This document shows positions 52,963-62,364 of a stretch of DNA of 64,000 bases, piece by piece. The stretch is from contig KB904821.1 in the NCBI GenBank assembly GCA_000380225.1, positions 4,101,795-4,165,794 on the forward strand, in the 5' to 3' direction. The translations under genes and the position numbers were made by a program. Under the pieces are notes generated by a model. It was not told the origin of the DNA. It did no database searches and saw only the letters and a list, made by a program, of their open reading frames with translations. This DNA is from a filamentous cyanobacterium ESFC-1 (GTDB lineage Bacteria > Cyanobacteriota > Cyanobacteriia > Cyanobacteriales > Spirulinaceae). The number at the start of each line of letters is the position of its first letter. The first letter of the stretch is position 1.

Positions 52963-53628
52963 ATGAAACAAAATAGGATTATCCAAATTTTAGGGCTGTT
53001 GGTTTTAAGTGTTGTGACATTTGAGGTCGCGATCGCGAGTTCTTTTGCTGTTTCTGTTGAGGATTCTTTTGCCACTCTACAAACTGTCCTCACCGATCGA
53101 GATTGGCAAAAAAGCGATCGCCTCACCCGCGAGATGATTGCAGACGAAATGGCCGTGAGTCCATATTATTACGATAACAACGAGTTAGACCGCCTAAGCT
53201 GCCAAACGATTCAGCACATCGATCATTTATGGCAAGAAGCCAGCGAGGGTAAATTTGGACTGCGATCGCAACTGGCAATTTGGCAAGAAGTCGAAGTTCC
53301 GGGGGATATGCAGCAAACCGTGGAGAATTTTCGCGATCGCGTCGGCTGGAAGCGTAACGAACCCCTCACCGAAGACCAGCTTTTATCTATGCGCTTCGAT
53401 CTCGATTGGCGATCGCAACTCGACCTCAATTATTCCCTGGAAGCCCCCCCAGGTCATCTTCCCTGGGCTGGTATTTCCCAAGACTTTATCAACGATTTAT
53501 TGTTGCGAGACGGGCCAAACTGCGGCAGTTGTACCATTGACGCTTTTTATTTACAATCAGAACGCTTTTATCGCTATCTGCCCCCTTTGTTCGATCGTGT
53601 CGAAGAATGTTTGGGCAATTACCAATGA
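52963..53628 (+). CDS. GUN4-domain protein with N-terminal signal peptide
   Basis: A 221-residue protein. Hydrophobic signal segment at residues 6-28. The GUN4 core follows: 'LQTVLTDRDWQKSDRLTREMI', then 'IQHIDHLWQEASEGKFGLRSQLAIWQEV' and 'FRDRVGWK', similar to the Mg-protoporphyrin-binding GUN4. The remaining part ('GPNCGSCTIDAFYLQSERFYRYLPPLF') has a Cys pair. GUN4 itself is cytosolic or thylakoid-peripheral and activates Mg-chelatase; an exported version is unusual. Tetrapyrrole sensing outside the cytosol is only inference. Confidence 0.75.
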   Translation: MKQNRIIQILGLLVLSVVTFEVAIASSFAVSVEDSFATLQTVLTDRDWQKSDRLTREMIADEMAVSPYYYDNNELDRLSCQTIQHIDHLWQEASEGKFGLRSQLAIWQEVEVPGDMQQTVENFRDRVGWKRNEPLTEDQLLSMRFDLDWRSQLDLNYSLEAPPGHLPWAGISQDFINDLLLRDGPNCGSCTIDAFYLQSERFYRYLPPLFDRVEECLGNYQ

Positions 53629-53660
53629 CCAATTATGACAAGTTAAATTTATGGGAATTT

Positions 53661-53768
53661 TGTAGGGGCGGGGTTTCCCAGTCCAAGTTTACGCTTTTGG
53701 ACGCGATCTCAACACCAAATCGTAATTTTCCCAAAGTTGAGATTGGATGAGGAAACCTCACCCCTACA
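53661..53768. mobile_element. 108-bp MITE-like palindromic element
   Basis: Terminal inverted repeats of 18 bases (starting TGTAGGGGCGGGGTTTCC, ending with its near-complement) with a second inner inverted repeat GATCTCAAC/GTTGAGATT. It can fold into a long hairpin. There is no ORF and no certain target duplication. Related half copies lie at 55520, 55615 and 62175. Confidence 0.65.
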
Positions 53769-53776
53769 CAGACAAA

Positions 53777-53818
53777 TGACGAACAACCAACAACCAACAA
53801 CAAATAACAAACAACAAA
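53777..53818. repeat. CCAACAA-type heptamer array
   Basis: Six or so tandem units ending 40 bases before the ffh start. Confidence 0.8.
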
Positions 53819-53857
53819 ACGCTATTGTAATAAAGAAGACAAAATACATTAAATCCT

Positions 53858-55315
53858 ATGTTTGATGCACTCGCAGACCGTTTAGAAGACGCTTGGAAAA
53901 AGCTACGCGGTCAAGACAAAATTTCTGAAGCCAACGTTAAAGAGGCCGTCAAAGAAGTCCGTCGGGCATTACTCGAAGCCGATGTGAACCTGAAAGTGGT
54001 TCAAAGCTTTGTCAAAGAAGTTGAAAAACAAGCAGTCGGGGCTGAAGTTGTCTCAGGAGTACGCCCAGATCAGCAATTTATCAAAATTGTTCACGATGAA
54101 CTGGTCGCCGTGATGGGGGAAACCAACGCCCCCCTCGCCCACGCCGAAACCGCCCCCACAGTCATCCTGATGGCCGGGCTACAAGGAACCGGGAAGACCA
54201 CAGCCACGGCGAAACTCTCCCTTTACCTCAAAAAAGAACAACGCAGCGCTTTAATGGTCGCCACGGACGTTTATCGGCCTGCGGCGATTGACCAGTTAAA
54301 GACCCTCGGCGAACAAATCCAAATCCCCGTCTTTGACTTGGGAACCGATGCCGATCCGGTCGAAATTGCCCGTCAAGGGGTAGAAAAAGCCAAAGCGGAC
54401 GGCATCGACACCGTTATTATCGACACCGCCGGACGCTTGCAAATTGACCCGGAAATGATGTCTGAGTTGGCGCGGATTAAAGATACCGTCAAGCCCGATG
54501 ACACCTTGCTGGTCGTCGATGCGATGACGGGTCAAGAAGCGGCAAACCTCACCCAAACCTTTAACGACGAAATTGGCATTACCGGGGCGATTTTAACCAA
54601 GTTAGACGGCGATACGCGGGGTGGGGCGGCCCTGTCTGTTCGCAGTATTTCCGGTCAACCGATTAAGTTTGTCGGGGTTGGGGAAAAGGTCGAAGCCCTG
54701 CAACCGTTTTATCCCGATCGCATGGCTTCGCGCATTCTCAATATGGGCGATGTATTGACCCTGGTTGAGAAAGCCCAGGAAGAATTTGATATGGCCGATG
54801 CGGAGGAAATGCAGGAGAAAATCCTGGAAGCCCGCTTTGACTTTGACGACTTCCTCAAGCAAATGCGCTTGCTCAAAAATATGGGGTCATTGGGCGGTGT
54901 GTTAAAGCTAATCCCCGGTATGGGTAAGATCAGCGGCGCAGATTTAGAGAAAGGGGAAAGCGAACTGAAACGCACTGAAGCGATGATCAGTTCTATGACG
55001 AAAGAAGAACGGCAAAACCCCGATCTGCTGGCGCGATCGCCCAGTCGTCGCCGCCGTATTGCTAAAGGTTCAGGTCACAACGAACGGGATATTTCGGACT
55101 TGGTGACTAAATTTACCCGGATGCGAGGCATGATGAAACAAATGGGTCAAGGTGGCGGTATGCCCGGTATGGGTGGAATGCCCGGTATGGGCGGCGGTAT
55201 GGGCGGTATGTTCGGCGGTGGCGGCGGCCCCCGTCCCGGTTTCCGTCCCACGGGTAGCGGTAAGAAGAAGAAAGGCGGCAAGAAGAAGAAGAAAAAGGGA
55301 TTTGGGTCGCTTTAG
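53858..55315 (+). CDS. ffh: signal recognition particle protein Ffh
   Basis: SRP54 GTPase that targets ribosomes making membrane and secreted proteins. NG domain: P-loop 'GLQGTGKTTATAKL', 'DVYRPAAIDQL', 'DTAGRL', 'TKLDGDTRGGAALSV' and 'GVGEKVEALQPFYPDRMASRILNMGD'. The M domain follows ('FDDFLKQMRLLKNMGSLGGVLKLIPG'). The extreme C-terminus is unusual: a Gly/Met-rich tract from about residue 430 ('QGGGMPGMGGMPGMGGG') and then a Lys-rich end. A Met-rich M domain is expected, but the long Gly-Met and Lys tail is an extension. Length 485. Confidence 0.96.
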   Translation: MFDALADRLEDAWKKLRGQDKISEANVKEAVKEVRRALLEADVNLKVVQSFVKEVEKQAVGAEVVSGVRPDQQFIKIVHDELVAVMGETNAPLAHAETAPTVILMAGLQGTGKTTATAKLSLYLKKEQRSALMVATDVYRPAAIDQLKTLGEQIQIPVFDLGTDADPVEIARQGVEKAKADGIDTVIIDTAGRLQIDPEMMSELARIKDTVKPDDTLLVVDAMTGQEAANLTQTFNDEIGITGAILTKLDGDTRGGAALSVRSISGQPIKFVGVGEKVEALQPFYPDRMASRILNMGDVLTLVEKAQEEFDMADAEEMQEKILEARFDFDDFLKQMRLLKNMGSLGGVLKLIPGMGKISGADLEKGESELKRTEAMISSMTKEERQNPDLLARSPSRRRRIAKGSGHNERDISDLVTKFTRMRGMMKQMGQGGGMPGMGGMPGMGGGMGGMFGGGGGPRPGFRPTGSGKKKKGGKKKKKKGFGSL

Positions 55316-55320
55316 GTCAG

Positions 55321-55489
55321 TTATCAGCATCTAAGGGGCAGTGGGCAGTGGGGGGAGTGGGGATTTTGCCCCAGAAAGGGGGTCAGAAACTTTGGCCTAC
55401 AGGGTAAATTCTAAAAGAGGCTCAAAGCTATGCTGTATAAAGATTACAGCCTCAAAAAATAAATTTAAGTTTCTGGAGAGTCATCAGTC
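55321..55489 (+). repeat. interspersed repeat, copy 3 of 3
   Basis: Same order of blocks as copy 1 at 4052: CTAAGGGGCA, G-rich run, 'GGTCAGAAACTT', 'TTCTAAAAGAGGCTCAAAGC', 'ATTACAGCCTCAAAAAA', and the end block 'GAGAGTCATCAG'. It immediately follows the ffh stop. Confidence 0.7.
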
Positions 55490-55519
55490 ATCAGTCATCA
55501 GTTTTTTGGGCAGTGGGTG

Positions 55520-55543
55520 TGTAGGGGCGGGGTTTCCCCGTCC
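55520..55543. repeat. half copy of MITE terminal repeat
   Basis: TGTAGGGGCGGGGTTTCCCC followed by GTCC; matches the terminus of the element at 53661. Confidence 0.6.
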
Positions 55544-55572
55544 GTCCTGTGAAAGAGTGGGGAGAGGGGGAG

Positions 55573-55685
55573 GAGGGGGAAGTTTTTGTGCAGTGGGCAG
55601 CTTTGCTGTGTGCTTGTAGGGGCGGGGTTTCCCCGCCCAATAGGGGAGAGGGGGAAGTTTTTGTGCAGTGGGCAGCTTTGCTGTG
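55573..55685. repeat. 75-bp-period direct repeat
   Basis: The segment 'GGGGGAAGTTTTTGTG' to 'GCAGCTTTGCTGTG' occurs at 55573-55610 and again at 55648-55685; between them lies a second half copy of the MITE terminus (55615-55638). Confidence 0.75.
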
Positions 55686-55707
55686 GGCAGTGGGGGAAGA
55701 AATTAGC

Positions 55708-55755
55708 AACAACCAACAACCAATAACCAATAACCAACAACAAACAACCAAGGAC
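55708..55755. repeat. CCAACAA-type heptamer array
   Basis: Six or seven units next to the end of the Hsp70-like gene. Together with the preceding repeats, the whole gap 55316-55775 is repeat-derived and codes for nothing convincing. Confidence 0.85.
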
Positions 55756-55775
55756 TAATGACAAAGGACAAAGAA

Positions 55776-57383
55776 CTAACTCAACTGCACCACCGCTTGA
55801 TTATTCAACAAGGTGGTATCGGTGAGTAAATCCTCCACAGTGAGCCGTAGGGTGCATTGAGAATCGACGGTAAAGGATAGTTTGATGCGATCGCGCCCTG
55901 GATTGCCGGGAGGGTCTAGGGTAGCGATGGTGCGGCCGCTGTCGCTGTCGTTGAGGGGTTGGACGGCGGTTTCGTTACTGTCGAGGGTACGGGTGACAAG
56001 GCGATCGCCATCAAAATATACCTCAGTTGCTCCGGTTTGTGCGCCTAATTCCCCGATGATTAGCTCAATTTTGGGTTGATTGTCTACGGATGCCCCTAAG
56101 AGCAATTCTACAGGCTGAGTCATGGGGTAGGGCTGTCCGGCTTTGATCAGGGGATGCCAACTGTGGCAGTTTTCCCGGCGATTCCAGTAGCGGATGCCAT
56201 AGCTATGATAAAGAAAATCTTTAACTTCGATGCCTTGAGCGAGTTGTAATGCCCCGGATGCGATCGCGGTAAAGGGTTTTTCGGAGCGTATTTTGGCTTG
56301 ATCAAAATACTGTTGAATCCATTGTTGGACGGCGGGAATTTGGGCGGTTCCTCCGACTAATAAAACGGCGTTAATATCGTTGATTTCAATGCCTTGCAGT
56401 CGTCCATTTTGTAATACTTGGGTCATTAAGTTATCGAGTTGCTCAAAAAATTGGTGTTGTTCTAATATGTCGTTGAATTGAGAGCGATTGAGCTTAAATT
56501 CGTAGGTTTCTACAGTTTCGTCGTTGAAGTAAGCTTCGGTGGCTTCTGGACGAGTTGAAAGTTGAATTTTAAGTCGTTCGGCTAGGCGCGAAACTAAAGA
56601 AGATTTTTCGATTTTTTGGGTTTCTATAAAGTAATCAACAATCCAATTATCAAGATCGGAACCGCCTAAGTTTTGTCCAGCTTTGGCAATTACGCGAGCC
56701 GTTTTTATTTTTTGATTTGAGTTTTCGCCTAAATCCCGATTGCCCCATTTTAAAATAAAGCCAAGGGGCTTCCTACCTTGCTTTTTGACTTCAGAATTTA
56801 AACTGACTAAAGATAAATCAACTGTGCCGCCGCCAAAATCAAGAACTAATAAAACATCGCTCTCGGTGGTTTCGTACCCTAATGCGGCGGCGGTGGGTTC
56901 GTCGATTAAGCGAATTTGATTGATATCCAGAGATTGGCAAACACTACTAAGCCAGTTACGATAGGCTTCAAAACTATCAACTGGAACGGTTAAAATGAGC
57001 GAATCAAGACTTTCTTGGGTTTCGCTTTGTAATTTTTGAATTAGGTTTGCTAAAAACCATTGACCGACTTTTTCAAAAGTAATGGTACAGTCATCAAGTT
57101 CGGGTAAAAAGCCTTGTATTTCTGTGCCAATACCCCGTTTAAAACCACTCCAAAAGCGCGGATCGCTGGCTAAATCCAAACCGCGATCGCGCACTGTTTG
57201 ACCCAGGAGGATTTTCTCGGCGCTGGCATCTTCGATATACAATAAACTGGGAATTAAGGGTGGATTTTTGCCAAGTTGCTGCGCGAGGTGAGGCAGATTG
57301 ACGATTTCTGGCTGTTGGGTGATTTCATTCCAACGGGCGATCGCGGTGTTACTGGTTCCAAAGTCAATGGCGTAGGCAGTCAT
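55776..57383 (-). CDS. Hsp70/DnaK-like ATPase
   Basis: A 535-residue member of the Hsp70 superfamily. ATPase domain: phosphate-1 motif 'YAIDFGTSNTAIARWNE', phosphate-2 'VLLVLDFGGGTVDLSLV' and adenosine motif 'AVLLVGGTAQIPAVQQWIQQYF'. A 'DEPTAAALGYE' connect motif is also there. A short substrate-binding-like beta domain follows ('HPLIKAGQPYPMTQPVELLLGA'), but the usual C-terminal helical lid and EEVD tail are missing, so it is a divergent, shortened Hsp70. No DnaJ or GrpE gene is nearby. Confidence 0.9.
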   Translation of the reverse strand: MTAYAIDFGTSNTAIARWNEITQQPEIVNLPHLAQQLGKNPPLIPSLLYIEDASAEKILLGQTVRDRGLDLASDPRFWSGFKRGIGTEIQGFLPELDDCTITFEKVGQWFLANLIQKLQSETQESLDSLILTVPVDSFEAYRNWLSSVCQSLDINQIRLIDEPTAAALGYETTESDVLLVLDFGGGTVDLSLVSLNSEVKKQGRKPLGFILKWGNRDLGENSNQKIKTARVIAKAGQNLGGSDLDNWIVDYFIETQKIEKSSLVSRLAERLKIQLSTRPEATEAYFNDETVETYEFKLNRSQFNDILEQHQFFEQLDNLMTQVLQNGRLQGIEINDINAVLLVGGTAQIPAVQQWIQQYFDQAKIRSEKPFTAIASGALQLAQGIEVKDFLYHSYGIRYWNRRENCHSWHPLIKAGQPYPMTQPVELLLGASVDNQPKIELIIGELGAQTGATEVYFDGDRLVTRTLDSNETAVQPLNDSDSGRTIATLDPPGNPGRDRIKLSFTVDSQCTLRLTVEDLLTDTTLLNNQAVVQLS

Positions 57384-57947
57384 TTCAGTTATCAGTTATC
57401 AGTTATCAGTGACCGAGGCAGGTCTTGTCTCGTTGATGATTGTAGTCAAGTCGGTGGCTTAAAATTTAAGAAAACTTTTCTTTTCATCGAGTTGAAAAGG
57501 GAGACTTGTCATTGATGACTCTGGGTCATGGATACAGCTAAACTCAATCGAGAAAAATTATAAATGAGACTAAGACTGAAAGATTAGATTGTTGGGGAAA
57601 CTTCCAAAAATATCTAGAAATTCGAGTTTGTGAGGGCTGATTCTAAACTGATTTGTTAGATTTTAGCGCCGATCTGCGGCTATCGTTTAAACAACTGGGT
57701 AATTTACCAATTTCAGATCCTAGGGAGTATATTAAAAGAAGTAATCCTTGTAAATATTACAATCTGTAAATGAGCAGTGATTCCTCAAAAAATTAAAATG
57801 AAACCATCACGGGTGCTTGTATTTCTGTAATTCTCTGCTATCGGGCGTAAACTCAAAAAAGAATAAACGCCAATTTTTACGGCTGATTCCTCAAAAAATC
57901 AATTATTGCTAACAGTTTTTTAAAATCGTTCATCCCCATCCAAGATT
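57384..57947. other. 564-base divergent spacer before chemoreceptor gene
   Basis: AT-rich, no ORF of interest. Contains an exact 16-base direct repeat TGATTCCTCAAAAAAT at 57778 and 57884, 106 bases apart, plus a short TCAGTTA triplication near 57387. Possibly regulatory for the receptor gene. Confidence 0.45.
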
Positions 57948-60900
57948 ATGACGGTTTCTTCCAACCCTGCGACTTCTAACTCGATGACGGCTCCTTCTAA
58001 CTTAGCGGCGGTTCGTGCTTTGCGATCGCACCTCGAACAAGCGGGACTACTCAATCGCCCTGATATTCAGCAATATTGGCGGCAAATCGAACAACTAGCC
58101 AACACCAACCCCCATCACAGTGTACCGGAAAGAAAACGCCTCAGTTCCATTTCTGAAGCCCTCCGCAAAACCAACTCCCGTAACGCCTTATTACAAACGG
58201 CTGTAACCCAGTTGCAACAAGCTTTGCAATGCGATCGCGCGATCATTGGTCGTCTGACCAATCCCGACCGCATCCTCACCGTTGCTGAAGCCATGATTCC
58301 GGGCTATACCCCCACCCTGAAGCAAAGCTTTCCGGTGACTTGCTTCCAGCCCGAAGACCAACGAAACGGCACAGCGCAGCCCCTCATTGCCATCGACGAT
58401 ATTTATACGGCGCAGTTTAGCCCTTATAGCTTGCAACTCCTCGAAAAATTCCAAGTGAAAGCGCAATGTGCTGTTCCCATTCTCCTCGAAGGTCAGCCTT
58501 GGGGTTGGCTGATTGCCCAAAGCGCCCGCCAACAACGGTTATGGCAAGACAGCGACTTAACTTTATTGTTGCATTTAGCCACTGAAATCAACGCCCAACT
58601 TCAGCCCTATAAATTCCGCTATCAACTGCAACAAAAATCCCGTTCCGAGGAAGTGTATAACAGCGTCGTCGAAGATGTACGCTCGGATGCCACGGATGTA
58701 GATAAGCTGTTTATGAAAACCTGTACCGAAGTGCGTCAGGTGTTGCAATGCGATCGCGCCATTATTTACCGCTTCAATGAGGATTGGACGGGGGAAGTGA
58801 TTGCTGAATCTGTGGGGAGAGGTTGGGTTTCTCTACTGGTGGCTCAAGATGAAGAAGAAGTCCTGCAAAGCGATCGCACCGACGACGATCGCTGTATTCT
58901 CAAAAAATTCTCCAAAGGCAGCATTAGCGAGCGAGACACCTATCTCCAAGAAACCCAAGGGGGGCCCTACACCCTCGGTAAACCCTACACCAGCGTTAGC
59001 GACATCTACAGCGAAGGCTTTTCCCCCTGCTATATCGACAGTCTGGAAAAATACCAAGCCAGGGCTTATACCATTGTGCCGGTGTACCACAACGAGAAAC
59101 TTTGGGGCTTGCTGGGGGCGTATCAAAACTCGGGGCCCCGCTACTGGAGTGAAAACGAAGTGCAACTGCTAACCCGCCTGAGTGCGCCGTTAGGAGTGGC
59201 TTTACAAAAATCTGCGACCCAAGAACAACTGGCCCAACAAACCGCCCAACTCAACCAATCGGCCCGACGGGATGCGGCTTTAGTCCAAACCATCGAGCGT
59301 TTGTGGCAAACCCTGGATATTGAAACGATTTTCAAAACCGTCACCGATGAAATTCGCACCCTAATTGGGGTCGATCGGGTTACGATTTATCGCTTTGGGG
59401 ATGAAAATAACCATCAACTCCTGGCCGAATCCGTCGAGCGCGATCGCAACTCTTGGCTAGAAGACACCACATCCAGCTTAAAACGGGATTTACAAGCTCT
59501 TTATGACAGCGATCGCCAAGACTTAAACGCCCGTCAAGCCAGCTTGCGCCGCGTGGACAGCCTCGAACAAGGGGGTTTTACGGCTTCTTTGCAAGATAAG
59601 CTCGAAGCTCACCAAATCCAAGCTTATCTAACCGTTCCCATCGATCAAGATGGGCAAATTTGGGGATTAATGACCGCTTATGACCAAAAGCAACCCCGGT
59701 TGTGGCAACAAGCCGAGATTAATATTCTCATCCAACTGGGCAAACAACTCGAAGTTGCCATTCAACAAAGCGAGTATGTGAGCCAACTCGAACAAAAATC
59801 AACAGAATTAGCCGAAGCCGCCGAACGCGATCGCGCCATTGCCACTACCCTCGACCGCATTCGCAACTCCTCGGATTTAGGCAATATTTTCCGCACCACC
59901 ACCCAAGAAATTCGCCGTCTGCTCAAAAGCGATCGCGCCATTGTCTATCGCTTTAACGAAGATTGGAGTGGTCAAGTGATCGCCGAATCCGTCGGCAGTG
60001 GTTGGGTTTCCCTTCTGAATGAACAACAACAAGACGAAGTATTACAAGGCGATCGCATTCAAACCGATCGCTGCGTCTTGCGGAAATGGTCTGACAGCAC
60101 CACCGACCCCGACACCTATCTCCAAGAAACCGGAGGCGGACGCTACACCCGCGGCCAAAAATATACCCGCGTTGACGACATCTACACCGAAGACTTCCCC
60201 GCTTGCTATGTCGAATCCCTGGAAAAATATCAAGCGCGGGCTTATATTATCGTCCCGATTTTCCAAGGGGAAAAACTCTGGGGCTTGTTGGGGGCGTATC
60301 AAAACTCTAGTCCCCGCCATTGGCAAGAACGAGATATTAACCTGATGTTACGAGTGGGAACGCCCTTGGGGATTGCCCTACAACAATCAACAAACCTCAA
60401 TCGCCTGGCTAACCAAGCTAAACAAGAAAAAGTCATCGGGCAATTACTCGAAAAAGTCCAACAAGCCCCCGGTACGGATTATATTTTCCGGACTACCTGT
60501 ACCGAACTGCGGCAAGCCCTCGAAAGCGATCGCGCCATTGTCTATCGCTTTAACGAAGATTGGAGTGGGGAAGTGATCGCCGAATCCGTCAGTGGCGGTT
60601 GGGCTTCGTTGCTGATCGAACAAAAACAAGACGAGGTATTGCAGGGCGATCGCATCCAAACCGATCGCTGTATCCTTAGTAAGTGGTCGAGTGGCAGTCG
60701 CAGCGACATCGATACCTATCTCAAAGACAACGCTGGCGGTAAATACGCCCAAGGGGAAAAAGTTACCCAGGTAGACGATATCTATGCCGAAGACTTCCCC
60801 GCTTGCTATATCAACAGTTTGGAGAAATACCAAGCGCGGGCTTATATTATCGTCCCCATCTTCCAAGACAGCAAACTCTGGGGCTTGTTAGGGGTGTATC

Positions 60901-62054
60901 AAAACTCTGGCCCCCGACGCTGGACTCCCCAAGAAGTAAACCTGATGACCCGCCTCTCTGCGCCCTTGGGGGTCGCCCTACAACAAGCCGAAACCCGCGA
61001 AAAACTGAGCCAACAATCCGAACAAATGATGCTTTCGGCCCAACGGGAAAAAACCGCCAAAGAGCAACTACAACAACGGGCTGTGCAGCTTTTGATGGCG
61101 ATTAAACCCTCTTTTGAAGGGGACCTTACTGCCCGCGCTCCCCTCACCGAAGATGAAGTTGGCACGATCGCCGATGCTTATAACAATACCTTACAAAGCT
61201 TGCGGCGCATTGTAATTCAGGTGAAAGCCGCCGCCGATAAAGTGGCGCAAACCTCCAGCAAGCGGGAAGTTTCTATCGTGCAACTGGCCGACCAAGCCCA
61301 AGAGGAATTACAGGCGATTGAAGCGGCTTTGATGCAAATTGAAGACATGGCCCACTCAACCGAAGCGGTGGTGAGTAACGCCCAACAAGTGGAACTCGCC
61401 GTCAATCGCGCTAACGAAACCGTATCCCTCGGCGACCAAGCCATGAACCGCACCGTGGACGGCTTTTCCGAGATTCGTAAAACCGTAGCAGAAACCAGTC
61501 AAAAAATCAAGCGTTTGGGTGAATCTTCGCAAAAGATTACAAAAGTGGTGAATTTGATCGGGAACTTTGCCACTCAGACGAATTTACTCGCCCTGAATGC
61601 GGCAATCGAAGCCACCCGCGCCGGGGAATACGGTCGCGGCTTTGCGGTGGTAGCCGACGAAGTGCGATCGCTGGCGCGTCAATCAGAAGATGCGACCAAC
61701 GAAATCGAGCAAATTGTCCTCGAAATTCAACAAGAAACCAGCGAAGTGGCCGCCGCGATGGATACTGGGATTCAGCAAGTGGTTTCGGGGACTAACTTGG
61801 TCAACGAAACCCGCCAAAACCTGAACGAAATCGTCGAAGTGACCGCCCAAATTAGCGAACTCGTCGCCGGGATTACCCAAGCCAGCCAAACCCAACAAGG
61901 GCGATCGCAATCGGTGACTGAAACCATGCAAAACGTCGCCGAGATTGCTCGTTCGACTTCCGAAGACGCGATCGCGATCGCCGCTTCGTTCAAAACCCTC
62001 CTCGAAACCGCCGAGGAACTGCAAGCCAATGTCGGCCAGTTTAAAGTGGACTAA
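57948..62054 (+). CDS. methyl-accepting chemotaxis protein with five GAF domains
   Basis: A 1368-residue receptor. Five GAF domains span about residues 75-1050, followed by a HAMP-like linker and an MCP signalling domain (hairpin tip '[44 protein letters not shown]'). There is no TM helix, so it is probably a cytosolic receptor. GAF2, 4 and 5 contain two conserved Cys each, in 'DRCIL/DRCVL' (316, 709, 908) and in 'CYI/CYV' (361, 753, 953). GAF1 and GAF3 lack both. The pattern recalls bilin-binding cyanobacteriochrome GAFs but has Tyr where they have His. GAF4 and GAF5 are near-identical over 200 residues. A CheA-type gene follows. Likely photo- or chemotaxis of PixJ type. Confidence 0.9.
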   Translation: MTVSSNPATSNSMTAPSNLAAVRALRSHLEQAGLLNRPDIQQYWRQIEQLANTNPHHSVPERKRLSSISEALRKTNSRNALLQTAVTQLQQALQCDRAIIGRLTNPDRILTVAEAMIPGYTPTLKQSFPVTCFQPEDQRNGTAQPLIAIDDIYTAQFSPYSLQLLEKFQVKAQCAVPILLEGQPWGWLIAQSARQQRLWQDSDLTLLLHLATEINAQLQPYKFRYQLQQKSRSEEVYNSVVEDVRSDATDVDKLFMKTCTEVRQVLQCDRAIIYRFNEDWTGEVIAESVGRGWVSLLVAQDEEEVLQSDRTDDDRCILKKFSKGSISERDTYLQETQGGPYTLGKPYTSVSDIYSEGFSPCYIDSLEKYQARAYTIVPVYHNEKLWGLLGAYQNSGPRYWSENEVQLLTRLSAPLGVALQKSATQEQLAQQTAQLNQSARRDAALVQTIERLWQTLDIETIFKTVTDEIRTLIGVDRVTIYRFGDENNHQLLAESVERDRNSWLEDTTSSLKRDLQALYDSDRQDLNARQASLRRVDSLEQGGFTASLQDKLEAHQIQAYLTVPIDQDGQIWGLMTAYDQKQPRLWQQAEINILIQLGKQLEVAIQQSEYVSQLEQKSTELAEAAERDRAIATTLDRIRNSSDLGNIFRTTTQEIRRLLKSDRAIVYRFNEDWSGQVIAESVGSGWVSLLNEQQQDEVLQGDRIQTDRCVLRKWSDSTTDPDTYLQETGGGRYTRGQKYTRVDDIYTEDFPACYVESLEKYQARAYIIVPIFQGEKLWGLLGAYQNSSPRHWQERDINLMLRVGTPLGIALQQSTNLNRLANQAKQEKVIGQLLEKVQQAPGTDYIFRTTCTELRQALESDRAIVYRFNEDWSGEVIAESVSGGWASLLIEQKQDEVLQGDRIQTDRCILSKWSSGSRSDIDTYLKDNAGGKYAQGEKVTQVDDIYAEDFPACYINSLEKYQARAYIIVPIFQDSKLWGLLGVYQNSGPRRWTPQEVNLMTRLSAPLGVALQQAETREKLSQQSEQMMLSAQREKTAKEQLQQRAVQLLMAIKPSFEGDLTARAPLTEDEVGTIADAYNNTLQSLRRIVIQVKAAADKVAQTSSKREVSIVQLADQAQEELQAIEAALMQIEDMAHSTEAVVSNAQQVELAVNRANETVSLGDQAMNRTVDGFSEIRKTVAETSQKIKRLGESSQKITKVVNLIGNFATQTNLLALNAAIEATRAGEYGRGFAVVADEVRSLARQSEDATNEIEQIVLEIQQETSEVAAAMDTGIQQVVSGTNLVNETRQNLNEIVEVTAQISELVAGITQASQTQQGRSQSVTETMQNVAEIARSTSEDAIAIAASFKTLLETAEELQANVGQFKVD

Positions 62055-62174
62055 GTTGTAGGCAGTAGGTCTTAGGCAGTAGGCAGTAGGAAGAGGGGGA
62101 GGAGTGGGGAGAAATTACCAATTACCAATTTTTGGGCAGTAGGCAGCTTTGCTGTAGGCAGTCGGCAATCGGCG

Positions 62175-62198
62175 TGTAGGGGCGGGGTTTCCCCGCCC
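62175..62198. repeat. half copy of MITE terminal repeat
   Basis: TGTAGGGGCGGGGTTTCCCC followed by GCCC, directly adjoining the heptamer array. Confidence 0.6.
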
Positions 62199-62358
62199 AA
62201 CAACCAATAACCAACAACCAACAACCAACAACCAATAACCAACAACCAACAACCAACAACCAACAACCAACAACCAACAACCAACAACCAACAACCAACA
62301 ACCAATAACCAATAACCAATAACCAACAACCAATAACCAACAACCAACAACCAACAAC
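62199..62358. repeat. large CCAACAA/CCAATAA heptamer array
   Basis: About 22 tandem 7-base units, the longest array in the window, between the chemoreceptor and cheA-like genes. Its reading frames give only Trp-Leu-Val-Val repeats and are not genes. Confidence 0.95.
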
Positions 62359-62364
62359 AAAATA

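Noticed and set aside
55491-55764. Overlapping frames in the ffh-hsp70 gap
   Set aside because: Composed of repeat sequence only.
62199-62358. CRISPR array
   Set aside because: The units are 7 bases with no spacers; no cas gene is present in the window.
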